64,000 nucleotides of DNA from Brachionus plicatilis (Eukaryota; Rotifera; Eurotatoria; Ploima; Brachionidae): contig QEOQ01000303.1 in assembly GCA_010279815.1 (NCBI GenBank), positions 2,244,263 to 2,308,262 of the forward strand, given 5' to 3'. The position numbers were made by a program, and so were the translations under genes. This document shows, one piece after another, positions 12,442-23,900 of this stretch. Position 1 is the stretch's first letter; each line of letters begins with the position of its first letter. The notes beneath the pieces are model-generated. The model worked only from the letters and a program-made list of their open reading frames with translations, was not told the DNA's origin and ran no database searches.

Positions 12442-13862
12442 TTTAATGACAAAAAATTTTTAAAATTTTTTTATAAATTTTATACTTGTCTTTGTATTTA
12501 AATTCAAATTTAGTATTTGCTTGAAAATTTCATTGCTATTTGATTATTAGGTATCATTCATTTTTTTTCCTTTAAATATTAAACAATAAAACTAGAATTG
12601 AGCTGAGTTTAAAAAATATTTGCAAAAGTATTTGTTTGTTTGAACAAAAATCAAGAAAAATTTTATTGATTATCTTTTTTTTTTATAATCAAAAACTGAA
12701 TTTGAGAAGGTTTTGATTAAAAATTGGCTTAAGAACAATTAATAATGACAAAAATATTCGTCTGGGTAAAATATTTCCATAAATAAACGAAAAAATTTTC
12801 CATAAAATGAAGAAAATTCTCTTTTTTTCTTGTTGTTAAAAATTTTTTTTTAAACTTAATAAAAGAGCATAAATAATATCTATCCACAAATCCAGTAAAA
12901 ATCTACACTAATTTAGTAAAAAAATAACACACTCAATAAACAATTAACTAATTCAGTTTATGATATTTATTTCAGAAAAAGAACACAAAAAATAAAAAAA
13001 TATAACGAAAAAAGATGAAAAAGCTCTAATTTAATTAAATCATAACTTTAGTTTAATTCTATTCACTAATTAAATAAAAAATTCGCTAATTAGTAAAAGT
13101 AAAAAAAATACATAAAAAAAATAAAAAAATTACCTATTTTTTTTTGTACAGCCATTTGGACATTAAAAACCTCTTTTTTTTTAACATTTTTGCGTTATAC
13201 TTCTCACAACTTATTTGAATGCTTGAGCTTTTGATTTCATTTGCTTCTGAAGACATTTTATTCAAGTTAATTTAAAGTTATATTTGAGCATTTTTTTATT
13301 TATTTGATTATATATATCGAGCTAGTACTCCTTCAAAAAAAAAAATATATAATAAAATAAGTTAAGTTAAGCATTTATATTTTTTGTTTTATTTATATTG
13401 ATTTTTAAAAATTAATTAGTTCATTGAGTACTGTTTTAGTTATATATTTATCAAATTAGTGCAGGTTTTATCTAATTAGTGAATTAATATATTAATTTGT
13501 TACAGTTTCGCTCTATTATGATTTTGTGAATAAAAAACCAAATTAGTTTTTTTTTTTAATGAAATAGTAATATTTTTACTGAATTTGTGATTATTTTTTC
13601 TAAATTTGTGGTGACGTTTACTGACGTCCTTAAAAACAATCGAATTTGAAAAATTATTTTTAGTATTTTTTTTTAATTCAATTAAATCATGTAACTAACA
13701 CAATTATGAAAAAATTCGATTTTATTATTTAAGTTTATTTAGAAGGGCAAAAATTTATTTTATTTTATTTTATTTTATTTTTTTTTTTAACATCACTGAA
13801 TAAATAATAAAAATAAAAAAAATCTAAAATTTCTTGATTAGTTTTTTCTGCATGATAAAAAC
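12442..13862. other. Upstream region of the propeller gene; mostly A/T
   Basis: No conserved gene. A 39-codon minus-strand frame at 13137-13256 starts with ATG and ends next to GTAATT, so it could be a small exon, but nothing supports it further. At about 13318-13345 the text TCGAGCTAGTACTCCTTCA followed by A/T resembles the short 3' ends of a LINE or SINE family seen at 27567 and 50290. Confidence 0.35.
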
Positions 13863-13864
13863 TA

Positions 13865-14276
13865 CAGTGCTGCCTTGAATTGAACGACACCTAGAATTGA
13901 CCATATTTTATGTAAATTCACGATATTTTACCATACCATATTTAACCTAAAATATGGTAGTCTAAAAAATGGTATTTTTTTTTGCAATTTCAAGGTTAAC
14001 GCTTCTTTTGTTTGATATTAAAACTTTTTACAAATAAAAAAAAAGAAAAAATGTTGTTTATAAAATCATTTAAAAAAAAAAATCATTTAAAATTTTTTTT
14101 ATGAAAATTGCTTTTTTTCGAGAAATATTGAATTTTTTTTTCACTGAATTTTACGATAATTATAGTTATTTATCGATAAATACCGTTTTTTAGATTATCA
14201 TATTTTAGATTAAATAAGGTAAAATATCGTGAATTTACGTAAAATATGGTCAATTCAAGGTATCTAAGCGGCACTG
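13865..14276. mobile_element. Pogo-type MITE with long inverted repeats
   Basis: Ends CAGTGCTGCCTTGAATTG and CAATTCAAGGTATC...GCGGCACTG are flanked by TA at 13863-13864 and 14277-14278. The arms pair over more than 100 bp through the AATATCGTGAATTTACGTAA block. No coding content. Confidence 0.85.
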
Positions 14277-14859
14277 TAGTGTTGGATGCGGTGAGAGCTA
14301 ACCGTTCCAATGAATTATTTAATTCATTTAATTTAATTTATTCGAAACAAAACAAGACTGAGTTTTAAAGAAGTCTAAAAAAGGAAGATTTAATCTTTAC
14401 AATCATCACATAAAAATTCTTTTTTTTTTTTTTTTACATCACTGATGACATGATGATTTATTTACATCACAAAAATTTGTATTTTTTGTTATGATAATTT
14501 TTTGTTAAGTAATTTTTTACGCGGCTTCTCCTTAAATACTATGTTACTTCCTGTCTCTAATATCTTTAATTCTTATTTTCTTTAAATTGCCCATACTCTA
14601 AAAAAATAAATAAAATAAAAATCATATTGATTTCGCGTGTTTGTTACCATTACTTACTAGTTTACCATTTTTTTTGGATACTGTACTAAAATGTTGATGA
14701 TGAGTAAACGAAAACGATGAATTTATTGATTTTGAAGAAAGATCGCAGTCCTGGAACAGATGAGCAACCAAATCTCAATCGAAAAGTTTTCCAACTTGTT
14801 CCGCTTATCGTTTAAAAGACTACGATGCAGCATTTGGGTGGCTTGAAAAAGATAAAAGT
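14277..14859. other. Spacer, no gene recognised
   Basis: Low-complexity A/T with a poly-T run near 14421-14437. From about 14700 the plus strand may carry decayed MULE transposase sequence leading into the SWIM relic, but no domain is readable there. Confidence 0.3.
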
Positions 14860-15239
14860 ATGTTGCTAGTAAAGCCATATTTTTACATACCATCAAAACA
14901 AAAAAAAAGCTACAAAAGAAAGATGTTGAAGCGTTTAAAGATGCTAGAGACAAATGCATTTGGAAGTCCTTTGACGTTATATTTAAGCAAACGAACAGCC
15001 TTTATTAAATTAAAATCAACAAAACGCAATGGAAATTGTCGCGATGCAGTTGCGATTGGAACAGCAAGAATTACATTTGCAAGCACGTCATTGGAGTGTG
15101 CTCAAAATTAAAGATTGGAGATTGCCAAATTCTTATCGCTTCGGTCAACAAGCCATTAGGAAAAAAACGTAGTCGAGGAAGACCTACTTTGGCAGCGGCA
15201 GCACTAGTTGTAGATCCTACTGGATTCAAAAAAGTTTAA
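14860..15239 (+). pseudogene. MULE transposase C-terminus with SWIM zinc finger, broken
   Basis: Frameshifted plus-strand frames end in CSCDWNSKNYICKHVIGV, matching the SWIM pattern CxC...CxH found near the C-terminus of MULE transposases. The common tail LGKKRSRGRPTLAAAAL follows, with an AT-hook-like GRP. Upstream residues (KDARDKCIWKSFD) fit the same region. The catalytic DDE domain is not seen. Confidence 0.75.
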
Positions 15240-15519
15240 AAGCTTATTTAAGTCGTTAATTTAATAACGAATCGGCTACTTAATAAATACAATATTATTT
15301 TTTTTTTTATTTTATTCTTATGTAAGTATTACTATATTTTTTTTCACTCCAAAATTAAATCGCATATTTGTAATTGTAATTTTTATTTTCTTATGTTTAA
15401 AAAAAATAAAGTTTTCGAAAAAAATAGTGCTTATTGTATTTATTTATCTAAAATTGAATTAAAATAGCTCAAGTTAAGTGCTTTTTAAACGTTAATTTAG
15501 TGCTTATTAAAGATTATTT

Positions 15520-16097
15520 GGGTCTAGTGGAAAATGTGAACACTTTGTTCACATAATCTCTGGTCACATATTTGGTGACTGTAATATTTACATTAGTACC
15601 AATGTAAACATTACAGTGACCAAAATAGATAAATAAAAAAATAAAAAAATTTTTCGAGTCCAGTTTTTATTTTTTGTGAGCATTAATTTTAGAATAAAAG
15701 TTTAATTTTAAATGCAAATAAAAAAAAAAATTCCAATTCCTTTTTTATTAGTTTTTATGTTTTTTTGCCATATGCAACTTTACACCCTTGATGTTTTCCA
15801 TTAATTCTCCACATAAATCACACGGTACAGGGTTTGCATGTTTGCTGAGCGCTGTTTCTACTACATTCAAAGTTTCTTGAGAAGTAGTAATTTCAGTCAT
15901 TGCTTTTTCACGATAATGTATTGCTTTTTCTCCTGCGTTTAGATTTAAACTTTTTTAAATTATTTAATTTTTATTTTTTTAATCTAAAATTTGGTGAACA
16001 TTTTTTTTTATGTGACCAGCTTATGGTCACCAAATATGTGACCAGAGATTATGCGAACAAAGAGCTCGCCAAAGAGTTCACATTTTCCACTAGACCC
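15520..16097. mobile_element. MITE with GGGTCTAGTGG ends and 8-bp target duplication
   Basis: The ends GGGTCTAGTGGAAAATGTG and CACATTTTCCACTAGACCC are flanked by perfect GATTATTT duplications at 15512-15519 and 16098-16105. The inverted repeats extend through a GGTCACATATTTGGTGAC block. The 8-bp duplication suggests hAT, but other 8-bp families are possible. It contains a small zinc-finger ORF on the minus strand. Confidence 0.85.
15748..15900 (-). CDS. 50-aa C2H2 zinc-finger ORF inside a MITE
   Basis: An ATG at 15900 opens a 50-codon frame that ends at 15748. The open frame extends 18 codons further upstream. It contains one zinc-finger-like unit, CDLCGEL...KLHMAKKHK, spaced C-x2-C-x15-H-x4-H. 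It could be a captured exon, the surviving BED or C2H2 finger of a parent transposase, or a trans-acting mini-protein. Nothing shows that it is expressed. Confidence 0.5.
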   Translation of the reverse strand: MTEITTSQETLNVVETALSKHANPVPCDLCGELMENIKGVKLHMAKKHKN

Positions 16098-16491
16098 GAT
16101 TATTTTAGTGCAAAATAAAAATTATATTTGTGCTTATTATATAAAATATTATTATAGTTTATTATAGTGTAAGAATGTTATTTATAATACAGCCTTGATT
16201 AATATAGTGCATGAAAATATGGTGCAATTTGTGATTATTTATAGTGCAGAATGTATTTGATGCAAAACTTTAATTGAACAATTATTCTTTTTTTAAAAAC
16301 ACCTTTTTTCTTAAACCAAAAATTGAATTAAAAAAATAAGTTAAAAAAAAGGGTTCTACTAAAATGCTGACCCCCAATTTTTAAAAATTTTCTTAAAATT
16401 TGGGGTCAAGAGGGGGCAAGTTTTTTTTTAAAGTAGATTTTAGTTTTTTCGCTAAAAATAATTTTTAAATTAAGAAAACAAACATAACAGT

Positions 16492-16698
16492 CAAAAAGCG
16501 TCAAAAAGAAAATAATTTTACATTTTTACATTTTCGTATTTTTGAATTTTTTGTGCAATATTTCAGAAAATTAAAAAAAAAACTTTTCCAATTTATTTAG
16601 TTACCAAAATCAAAAATAAAAATTCAATGAAATTTTGCACAAAAAATTTAAAAATATGAGAATGTTAAAATGTAAAATTTACTACATTTTGCCCAAAA
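16492..16698. repeat. Foldback MITE, GGCAAAATG family, decayed copy
   Basis: Arms pair through AAAATAATTTTACATTTTTA-type sequence on the left and ATGTAAAATTTACTACATTTTGCC on the right, around a loop containing TTGTGCAATATTTC. The same arms and end motif recur at 33418-33590 and 35855-36186. Confidence 0.55.
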
Positions 16699-16986
16699 AG
16701 CTTAGAAAATTCTTGATCGAATGGTACATCGTATTAAAATTTTTAAATCCGATCTCAAAATAACTAAGGTCTTTTATTTTAATCAAGACATCTCCAAAAC
16801 TATACTTCCTGGAGATAAACTAAGCACATTTTTAGAAAGCTCATTAAATTCTCTTCAAGGAAAATGGGGGTCAGTAGGAGGTCAGGTTTTTAAAAATATA
16901 AAAATATTCAATTTCTACAAAAAATAAAAATTTTGGAGAAAGACTAGTTTAATTTTTAAAAAACAGAGAAAAATTCAAACTAAATG

Positions 16987-17522
16987 GGGGAACGGACATA
17001 ATCTCGAACAAAAAAAATCTCGAAAGGTAAAAATCTCGAAAAGTTAATTAGTGTTTATTCTCGAATAAAAAAAATCTCGAAAAAAAAAGTCTTATCAATT
17101 AATTTTTAATGCTTCACACATCCCATCAATGAATAAATCAATCCGATCTTTTTGATAATTAGTGACTAGTTGTTTGATACATCTATCCTTTTTTTTTAAT
17201 TCTTGATTGACTAGATATAGTTTCACCGCTTAGAACTTGAATTAGATCAGCCTCCATGTTACTTTGCTCCAATCTAAATAGTTCAACAACCTTGTTGATT
17301 GTCAAATTATTCCTAGCATCTGGTTTTATGCGAGAGTGCCAGGACTCAACGTTGTTGTTGGTTCTTATTATTTTCGAGATTTTTCAAATTATAATTTTCG
17401 AGATTTAACTTGTCGAGATTTTTGACTTTCGAGATTTTTTTATTTTTATGATATTCGCGATTTTCACTTTTCGAGATTTTCACCTTTCGAGATTTTTTTT
17501 TTCGATATTATGTCACACGTCC
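16987..17522 (-). mobile_element. MULE with tandem AATCTCGAAA arrays as ends
   Basis: Both ends have GACATAAT followed by repeated TCTCGAAA motifs (at least five per side, in inverted orientation). An ACTAAATG duplication flanks the element at 16979-16986 and 17523-17530. It encloses a MULE transposase relic on the minus strand. Confidence 0.8.
17108..17370 (-). pseudogene. MULE transposase fragment (late catalytic region)
   Basis: Minus-strand translation reads RTNNNVESWHSRIK, the MULE motif TNNxxExWHxxL near the last catalytic acidic residue. It continues with VVELFRLEQSNMEADLIQ before stops appear. The N-terminal and zinc-finger parts are missing. Confidence 0.75.
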
Positions 17523-17908
17523 ACTAAATGATATATTAAAATTTTAAAAGATATTTTTGCTTTGCCAAAAAATTGGGGGTCAGCATTTTAGTAGGACCCA
17601 AAAAAAAATGAGCAAAAAAAAACATGATTTATTTTTTAATTAACTCATTTTTTTTTTAACCCATGTCAAAACTTCACCTCAGTAAAATAAGTTCACTCAA
17701 AAAAAATTGATACCATTAAAAAAATTAAAAAAAAAAAAAAGCTCACCAAAGTGATACTTAGATCTGTCATGTGATCTTTAAAATCGACACATGAACAAAT
17801 GTATTCGGAGCTTTTTTTTTTTTTTGAAAAAAAAACGAATACATCATCAAACCAAAGAGAAGAAAAAAAAAATTTTTTTTTTTATTTGGCTAAAAATTAA
17901 TTAAAAGA

Positions 17909-20900
17909 ATGGCTGGCATGAAATTTGAATATGACGAAAACGGAGCCAAATTCGTGTACTTTTTGCTCTCGTTTTACGCCATGATCATAATACCATGCAC
18001 TTATTACTTTTGGCCGAAAAAAGTCACCAAAAAAGCGAGCCATGCCGAGGACCAGTCTTGTTTCGAGCCGTGCCGAGTCAAACTGCAGACCTTGGCCGAA
18101 AAGGAGCCCAAAAAACGCGGCTTCCTGCTCAAACTGGTTCTGGTGGTCGGCTGGCTCGTCTTTTTCTACTTGGCTTACAAGGCCTCCCAAATAGAGATCG
18201 AGCACAAAGAGTACGACCCTTTCGCCATCATTGGCATTGACCGCGTAATCTTCACTTTTAAAATTTTGACAAAAATTAATTTCTGTTTTAGTCAGCCACT
18301 GATCAAGAGATAAAGAAAAGGTACCGCGAGAGGGCCAAAGTGATGCATCCGGACAAGGGAGGCGATGCGAAAAAATTTGAAGAGCTCGCCAAGGCTTACC
18401 AGGCGCTCACAGATGAAGAGACAAAGAAAAATTGGATCGAGTACGGCAATCCGGACGGGCCTGGCGTCACCCAGTTCGGCATCGCCTTGCCCAAATGGAT
18501 CATTGATGGAAAAAATTCCTATATTGTCCTAGGTGCGTACATACTTGTCTTCATGGTCATCATGCCCATCATTGTCGTAAGACTTTTGTTTGAAAATTGT
18601 GTTGGCCCCATGTTTAAATTTGTTTTAGGGAACTTGGTGGTACAGGTCGATTCGGTACACTGGCGATCAGGTTCTTATCATTACTACTCAATTGTACAAC
18701 TTTTTAATCATGAAAAGTCCACAGATGAATCTTAAAAGTAAGCAAATTTTGCATTTTAATTTATTGGAAAAAATTTTTTTTTTTTTAAAGGAATATTTTT
18801 TGAGCAAAATTCTTCTTGATTTTTTTCAATTTATTCTTTAAAAAAAATTTTGATTTTTTATTTTTTGTTCAAAAAGAAATTTTAAATTAATTTATTAGAA
18901 AATTTTTTTTTTTAATTTTGTCCCAAAATGTAAGAATTTAAATTTGCTGTTTAAGATAAAAATTTGATTTTTAAAATTTATTTTTTTAAAAAATAACTCT
19001 TCACGAATGTAATTGAAATCTTATATTTATTAGATAAAATTTAATAATTAAGAAAAATATTGCAAAAAAAATTAGAATTTTTGTTGACAAACTTTTCAAA
19101 AAAAAAATGAATTTACTTTTTTTTAAAATTAAGTCTTCACGAAAATAATTCATATCTTAATGTAAATTTTTTTTTTCTTCAAAATTCCTCTTGATTTTTC
19201 AGATTTTATTCTTTAAAAAAAAATTTAAATTAATTAATTACAAAAAAAAATTTTAAATTGCTGTTAAAAGGAATTTATTTATTTCTTAATTAAGTCTTTA
19301 CGAAAAAATTCAAATCTTATATTTTGGGAAAAAATTTTGAAAAAAAAATTTTTTAATAAATTAGAAATAAAATTTAAATAATTAAGAAAAATTTCGCAAA
19401 AAAAATTATTAATTTTTAGGAAAAAAATTTTTTAATTTTTGTTGACAAACTTTTCATAAAAAAATTTTAAATTAATTAATCAGAAAATTTATTTGTCAAA
19501 ATTTTGTCCTAAAAAAATTTAAAATTACTGTTATTATTAGTTTTTTTTCAAATTTTTAATTTGAAATTATTTATTTTTTAATTAAGTCTACACGATAATA
19601 ATTTAAAACTATTTGTCAATTTTTTTCTCTTCAAAATTCTTCATCTTCAATTTTTTAGATTTTATTCTTTAAAATTAAAATTAATTAATCACTTGAAAAA
19701 ATTAAATTCATTTTTTTTTTGATAGTCCATTCAGGCAAAAAATTTTATTATTCTATTTGAAAAATTATCTGGAATTTTGGCCAAAAATAACTGTAAAATT
19801 GTTGTCAAAAAAATTTAACTTTTTAATTTTTAAAATTTTAAATTTTTTTAATATAATTTTCAAGAAGAATAATTAAATAGCTGTAAAACTTGCACCCTCC
19901 TGGATTTTACTTTTAACTAAAATTAATATTATTAAATTCTTAAATTATATTCTTATTGAAATGTAGATTCGAGTAAAAATTTCTATCTAGATTTTCTTTG
20001 GAGTCCAATTTCCATTCGATCACTTTAATTTAGCCAAATTTGAATATTATTTTTATTAGAGACCAAATAAATTTGAAAATTTCAATACGAAAAAAAAGAA
20101 TTGAATGATTTTCTAGATTAATTTAAAAACTTTACCATATGTACACTGTTAGCGATTGAGGTAAAATCTTATCTACGTTTTCTTATAAAATGAGTGTTAC
20201 AGACATAAGTGTATAATTTTATTCAATTTTTAATAAAAAAATATTTGTAAATTTTTTTTTATAAATAATAATTTTAATAATATTCATTTTTTTAATAAAC
20301 ATTTTTAATAAAGTCTCAAAATTATTAATAGTTTTCGGGAAAAGTCTTTTGACAACCAAAAAATTGGTTTTCACACACAAAAAAAAACTCTAGATCAAAA
20401 CTACTAAAATTTTTATGAAATCAATTTTATTTTAATACACACACTAATTTTATAATCTTATTTTGTCTAAATTTAGCGGTCTTTCTCTTTTACGTTTATT
20501 TTCTTTGGCATTCAAAATTTCCAAAAATTGCTTCAAGTTCAAAATTTAGAATTTTTGGCATTTTATGAAATTTGAAATTTAACATAATATTTATAAAACA
20601 ATTGTAATAAATCGAAAAAATTTTTTCGTGATTTAATTTTGGTGTCGTTTTTACCAAAATTTTTTCAAGCGTTGGCTTCTAAGTCAACCTGAATTTATCA
20701 ATAAGAAAAATTTTCAATTTATTAATTTTTATTATTTTTTTAAAATTTTCTATTAAATCAATTTTTCTCAATTTTTTTATTTAAATTTGTCAAAATTTAT
20801 TCTAAATTTTTATTTGAAGTTTTTAAAATTTATTTAAAATTTTTTCAAAAATAAATTTAATCATGTGGCTAAAAGTAAGGACTCACCAAGGCCCAGCATA

Positions 20901-23900
20901 ATTTTTTTTTTTAAATAAAAAAATATAAATTAAGTCCTTTAATTGTTCTTTATTAGTTTCTTATTTTTAAAATTAGTTTTGAGGCTCTTCTTTAGTCATC
21001 TTCTTCCTTCTTGCTATGTCTTTCGTCGTCTAAAGATTCTAAACTTGATGAGCATTTTTCAAGTCTGGTCAAATGTTTGACCACCCGATCACATAATTTA
21101 CTTTAAATAATCTTCAGTAAAAAATGTGAACACATTATCTTAATATTGACTTTTAAAATTTACAAAGTCAATTTTATGAACAAAAAAATATATTTTCCAA
21201 AAGCAAAAAAAAGTGATCACAAAATTTACTTAAAATATTATTATAAATCCGAATAAAAATTAATAAAAAATCGAATAAAGTATTTGCCTCCAATGTTCAT
21301 CAACATTTTTAGCTGATTTAAAGAATCCATCTGAAGAAATTCAATTAAATCCAGTTATTTTTATATTGAGAAAAAATTTAATAAAAAATTTGTAATAAAA
21401 GTGGTCTAAAAATTTACTCAAAAATTTTAGAAAAAAAAATAATTTTTTTTTGTTCATAAAATTGACTATGTAAATTTTATTTTTTTAAAGTCTATCAAAA
21501 TTGTCAGAAAATAAATTTTTTAAAATTTTTTTTTTAGAAAATAATTTTCTATACATTTTGTTTATAAATTTTAAAAATCTGAATTAAAATTTAAACATTT
21601 TAGCACTCAAAAAAAATTCAAAAGAATAAATGTATTTTGAAAAAAAATTTAAAAAATTAATTTTTATTTAGAGATAATTATGGTATTGGGATCATCTAGA
21701 GAGTTTGAGAGACACTCGAATCCCGAGATTGTTGAGCGTCCCAGTGACAATTTAGAAGTGCCGCAGTTGTTGAAAGATCTGCCTGAGTTGCAGGAGAAAA
21801 TACGCGAATTGCCGTACTCGGCGCCCTACAGCATCAAGGCGAGAGCTTTGATTCACGCGCATTTGTCCAGATTGACCCTGTCGGACACTTTGACCAAAGA
21901 CAAAAATTATTTGATCAAAAAGTGTCCATTTTTGATCAATGAAATGGTTAACATAGCCGTGAATTTTGCTCAAGCAGTTGCCTCCAATTATGTTCCTAAA
22001 AGTAAATTTTAATTTTTTTATTAATTAATTAAAATATTTTACTTAAAAAGAAATTAAATATTTTTTTTGTCAATTAAAGACTTTCCAGCGCCTAAGCTAG
22101 ACACCATTGAGAACATGATGCGATTATCGCCTATGATTGTTCAGGCTTTGTGGAATAAAAGCAAGTCTAATTTATTACAATTGCCTCACATTGAAGAAAG
22201 CCATTTGAAGCATTTTATGACCAAAAAGGTAAATAATTTTTTTTTTCTAATTTATTTAGGCTATGTCGTAGAAAAAGAATTTTTTGTTAGTTGAAATTTT
22301 TTCACTATTAACTTTTTGAATTGAAATTAAAAAATTATTTTTATAAATTTATTTTTTTTGAAGACCTTTGACTTTGACCAACACCGTTTTTTTTGGCTAA
22401 CGTGATTAAATTTTTTTTTTTTTTATTTCTTTTATGACCAATTATTAAAATATAAGAATTTTATTAAATAATTTTTTGGAATAATTCAAAATTTAAATAC
22501 CATTAACACTGTTAAATACCGTCTAATATAATTAGCGTCAACGGTTATTTTTTTACATTATTTGAATTTTTCTATTAAATTACAATTCTTTAAAAATATG
22601 CTAAAAATTTTATTTAAAACCAAATTTGAAATAAAAAATTTGAAGATTTTTTATTCAAAATGAAAAATAAATTTACTATCTTAAATCGATTAAAAAAAAT
22701 GATTTTGTATAAGTTACTTTTTTTATTAATTAATTAAATTTTTTGGTAAATTTTAACAAAAAAAACTTCGGTTAAATTTTTTTTTCTAAAAACATATATT
22801 TTGTTTATTTTAAATATGTTTTATTTGATTTAATAAATTTATTTTTGGTTGAATAAATTTGTTCATTTTTTATTTAAATTTGTTGAGAATTTACAAAATC
22901 AGTTATATTATATTATTATAAATCAATAGAATTTAAACTGTTCGAAATTCAAATTTCTTATTACAAATACCCATTTAATCAGAAAAAAATAAATCGTTAA
23001 TCTTAATTAACGGGAGTTAACGAGGTTAACGGTATTAAAATTTTTAATTTTTTTAAGTTAATTATTAAATAAAATTTTTAAATGTTGGTCAAAAAAAATG
23101 AAAAAAAAAAGTTAATAACGTTAATGAAGATTAAGGTTTTTCAGGTATAAAATTTTTAATTATTTGTAATTAAGTCTTGAATTACAGGGCATTGTGAATT
23201 TTAATACAAAAAACAAAAAAAATATTAAAAATGCCAAAGCTTAAGTTATGATGGACCAAAACATGTCCTGTAAATTGTAGCAACTGATACATCCTTTGTA
23301 CCACCAATATACTGATACTGCAAAACCCCATTATATTTATATAAATGATAAAATGAATTAATTGATTAAGAAACAAATAAATTAAGATAAAATATAAAAA
23401 AATTAAAATGATTAAATTTTTTTTGGTTTTGTGCTGCATTTCGACAATGGTGGCGAACAAAGGAAATAATAGCAGACAGAGTTAATTCGTTTGCGCTTGT
23501 ATTGGTATTTCCATGAGTTGCTATTTTTATAGCGCTACTAAATAATAAAAAAGAGAGGGAGGGAGGGAAAAAAAACTATTCTTCTTAACTTCTTTATTAA
23601 TAATCAAACTAAAAAATTAATACAACAATATTTAAAGTTATCCAGCAAGGACTCCGAAGACCGGGACCTGCTGGAGGGGGTGATACACTATAGTGGCTGT
23701 ATTTATTAATGAATCCTTGCTTGTTGACAATAGCATCTTTTTGCTGATTAAATTCAGTCAACTTAATGATTGCTATCTTTTGATATTATTTATTTATTTT
23801 TTAAATCTGTATCGAGATATAAATTTTTTTTTGAATATATTTAATTAGATTTGTCACCTTGATTTTGATTTTAGTTGCCATCTCAAAATCATTAATTTGT

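Larger units (their letters stand above)
15420..16275. mobile_element. Probable MULE end built of TAGTGC(TTATT) repeats
   Basis: TAGTGCTTATT or TAGTGCA-type motifs recur at about 15426, 15500, 16107, 16132, 16167, 16206 and 16243, on both sides of a nested MITE. Such arrays form the ends of other MULEs in this window. The SWIM relic lies just to the left, so this may be that element's right end. No matching left array was found. Confidence 0.45.
16351..17599. mobile_element. Element with GGGTTCTAC/GTAGGACCC ends, hosting two others
   Basis: Inverted repeats GGGTTCTACTAAAATGCTGA and their counterpart TCAGCATTTTAGTAGGACCC lie in A-runs consistent with an A-rich duplication. A 68-codon frame at 16721-16927 is unidentified. 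A foldback MITE and a MULE are nested inside. Confidence 0.75.

Noticed and set aside
13137..13256. 39-codon minus-strand frame ending near a GTAATT splice donor
   Set aside because: Too short, basic and without homology or a partner exon; kept only as a note in the spacer entry.
23182..23460. 92-codon minus-strand frame with hydrophobic stretches
   Set aside because: Lies in SEC63 intron 5, is A/T-driven and shows no family motif.
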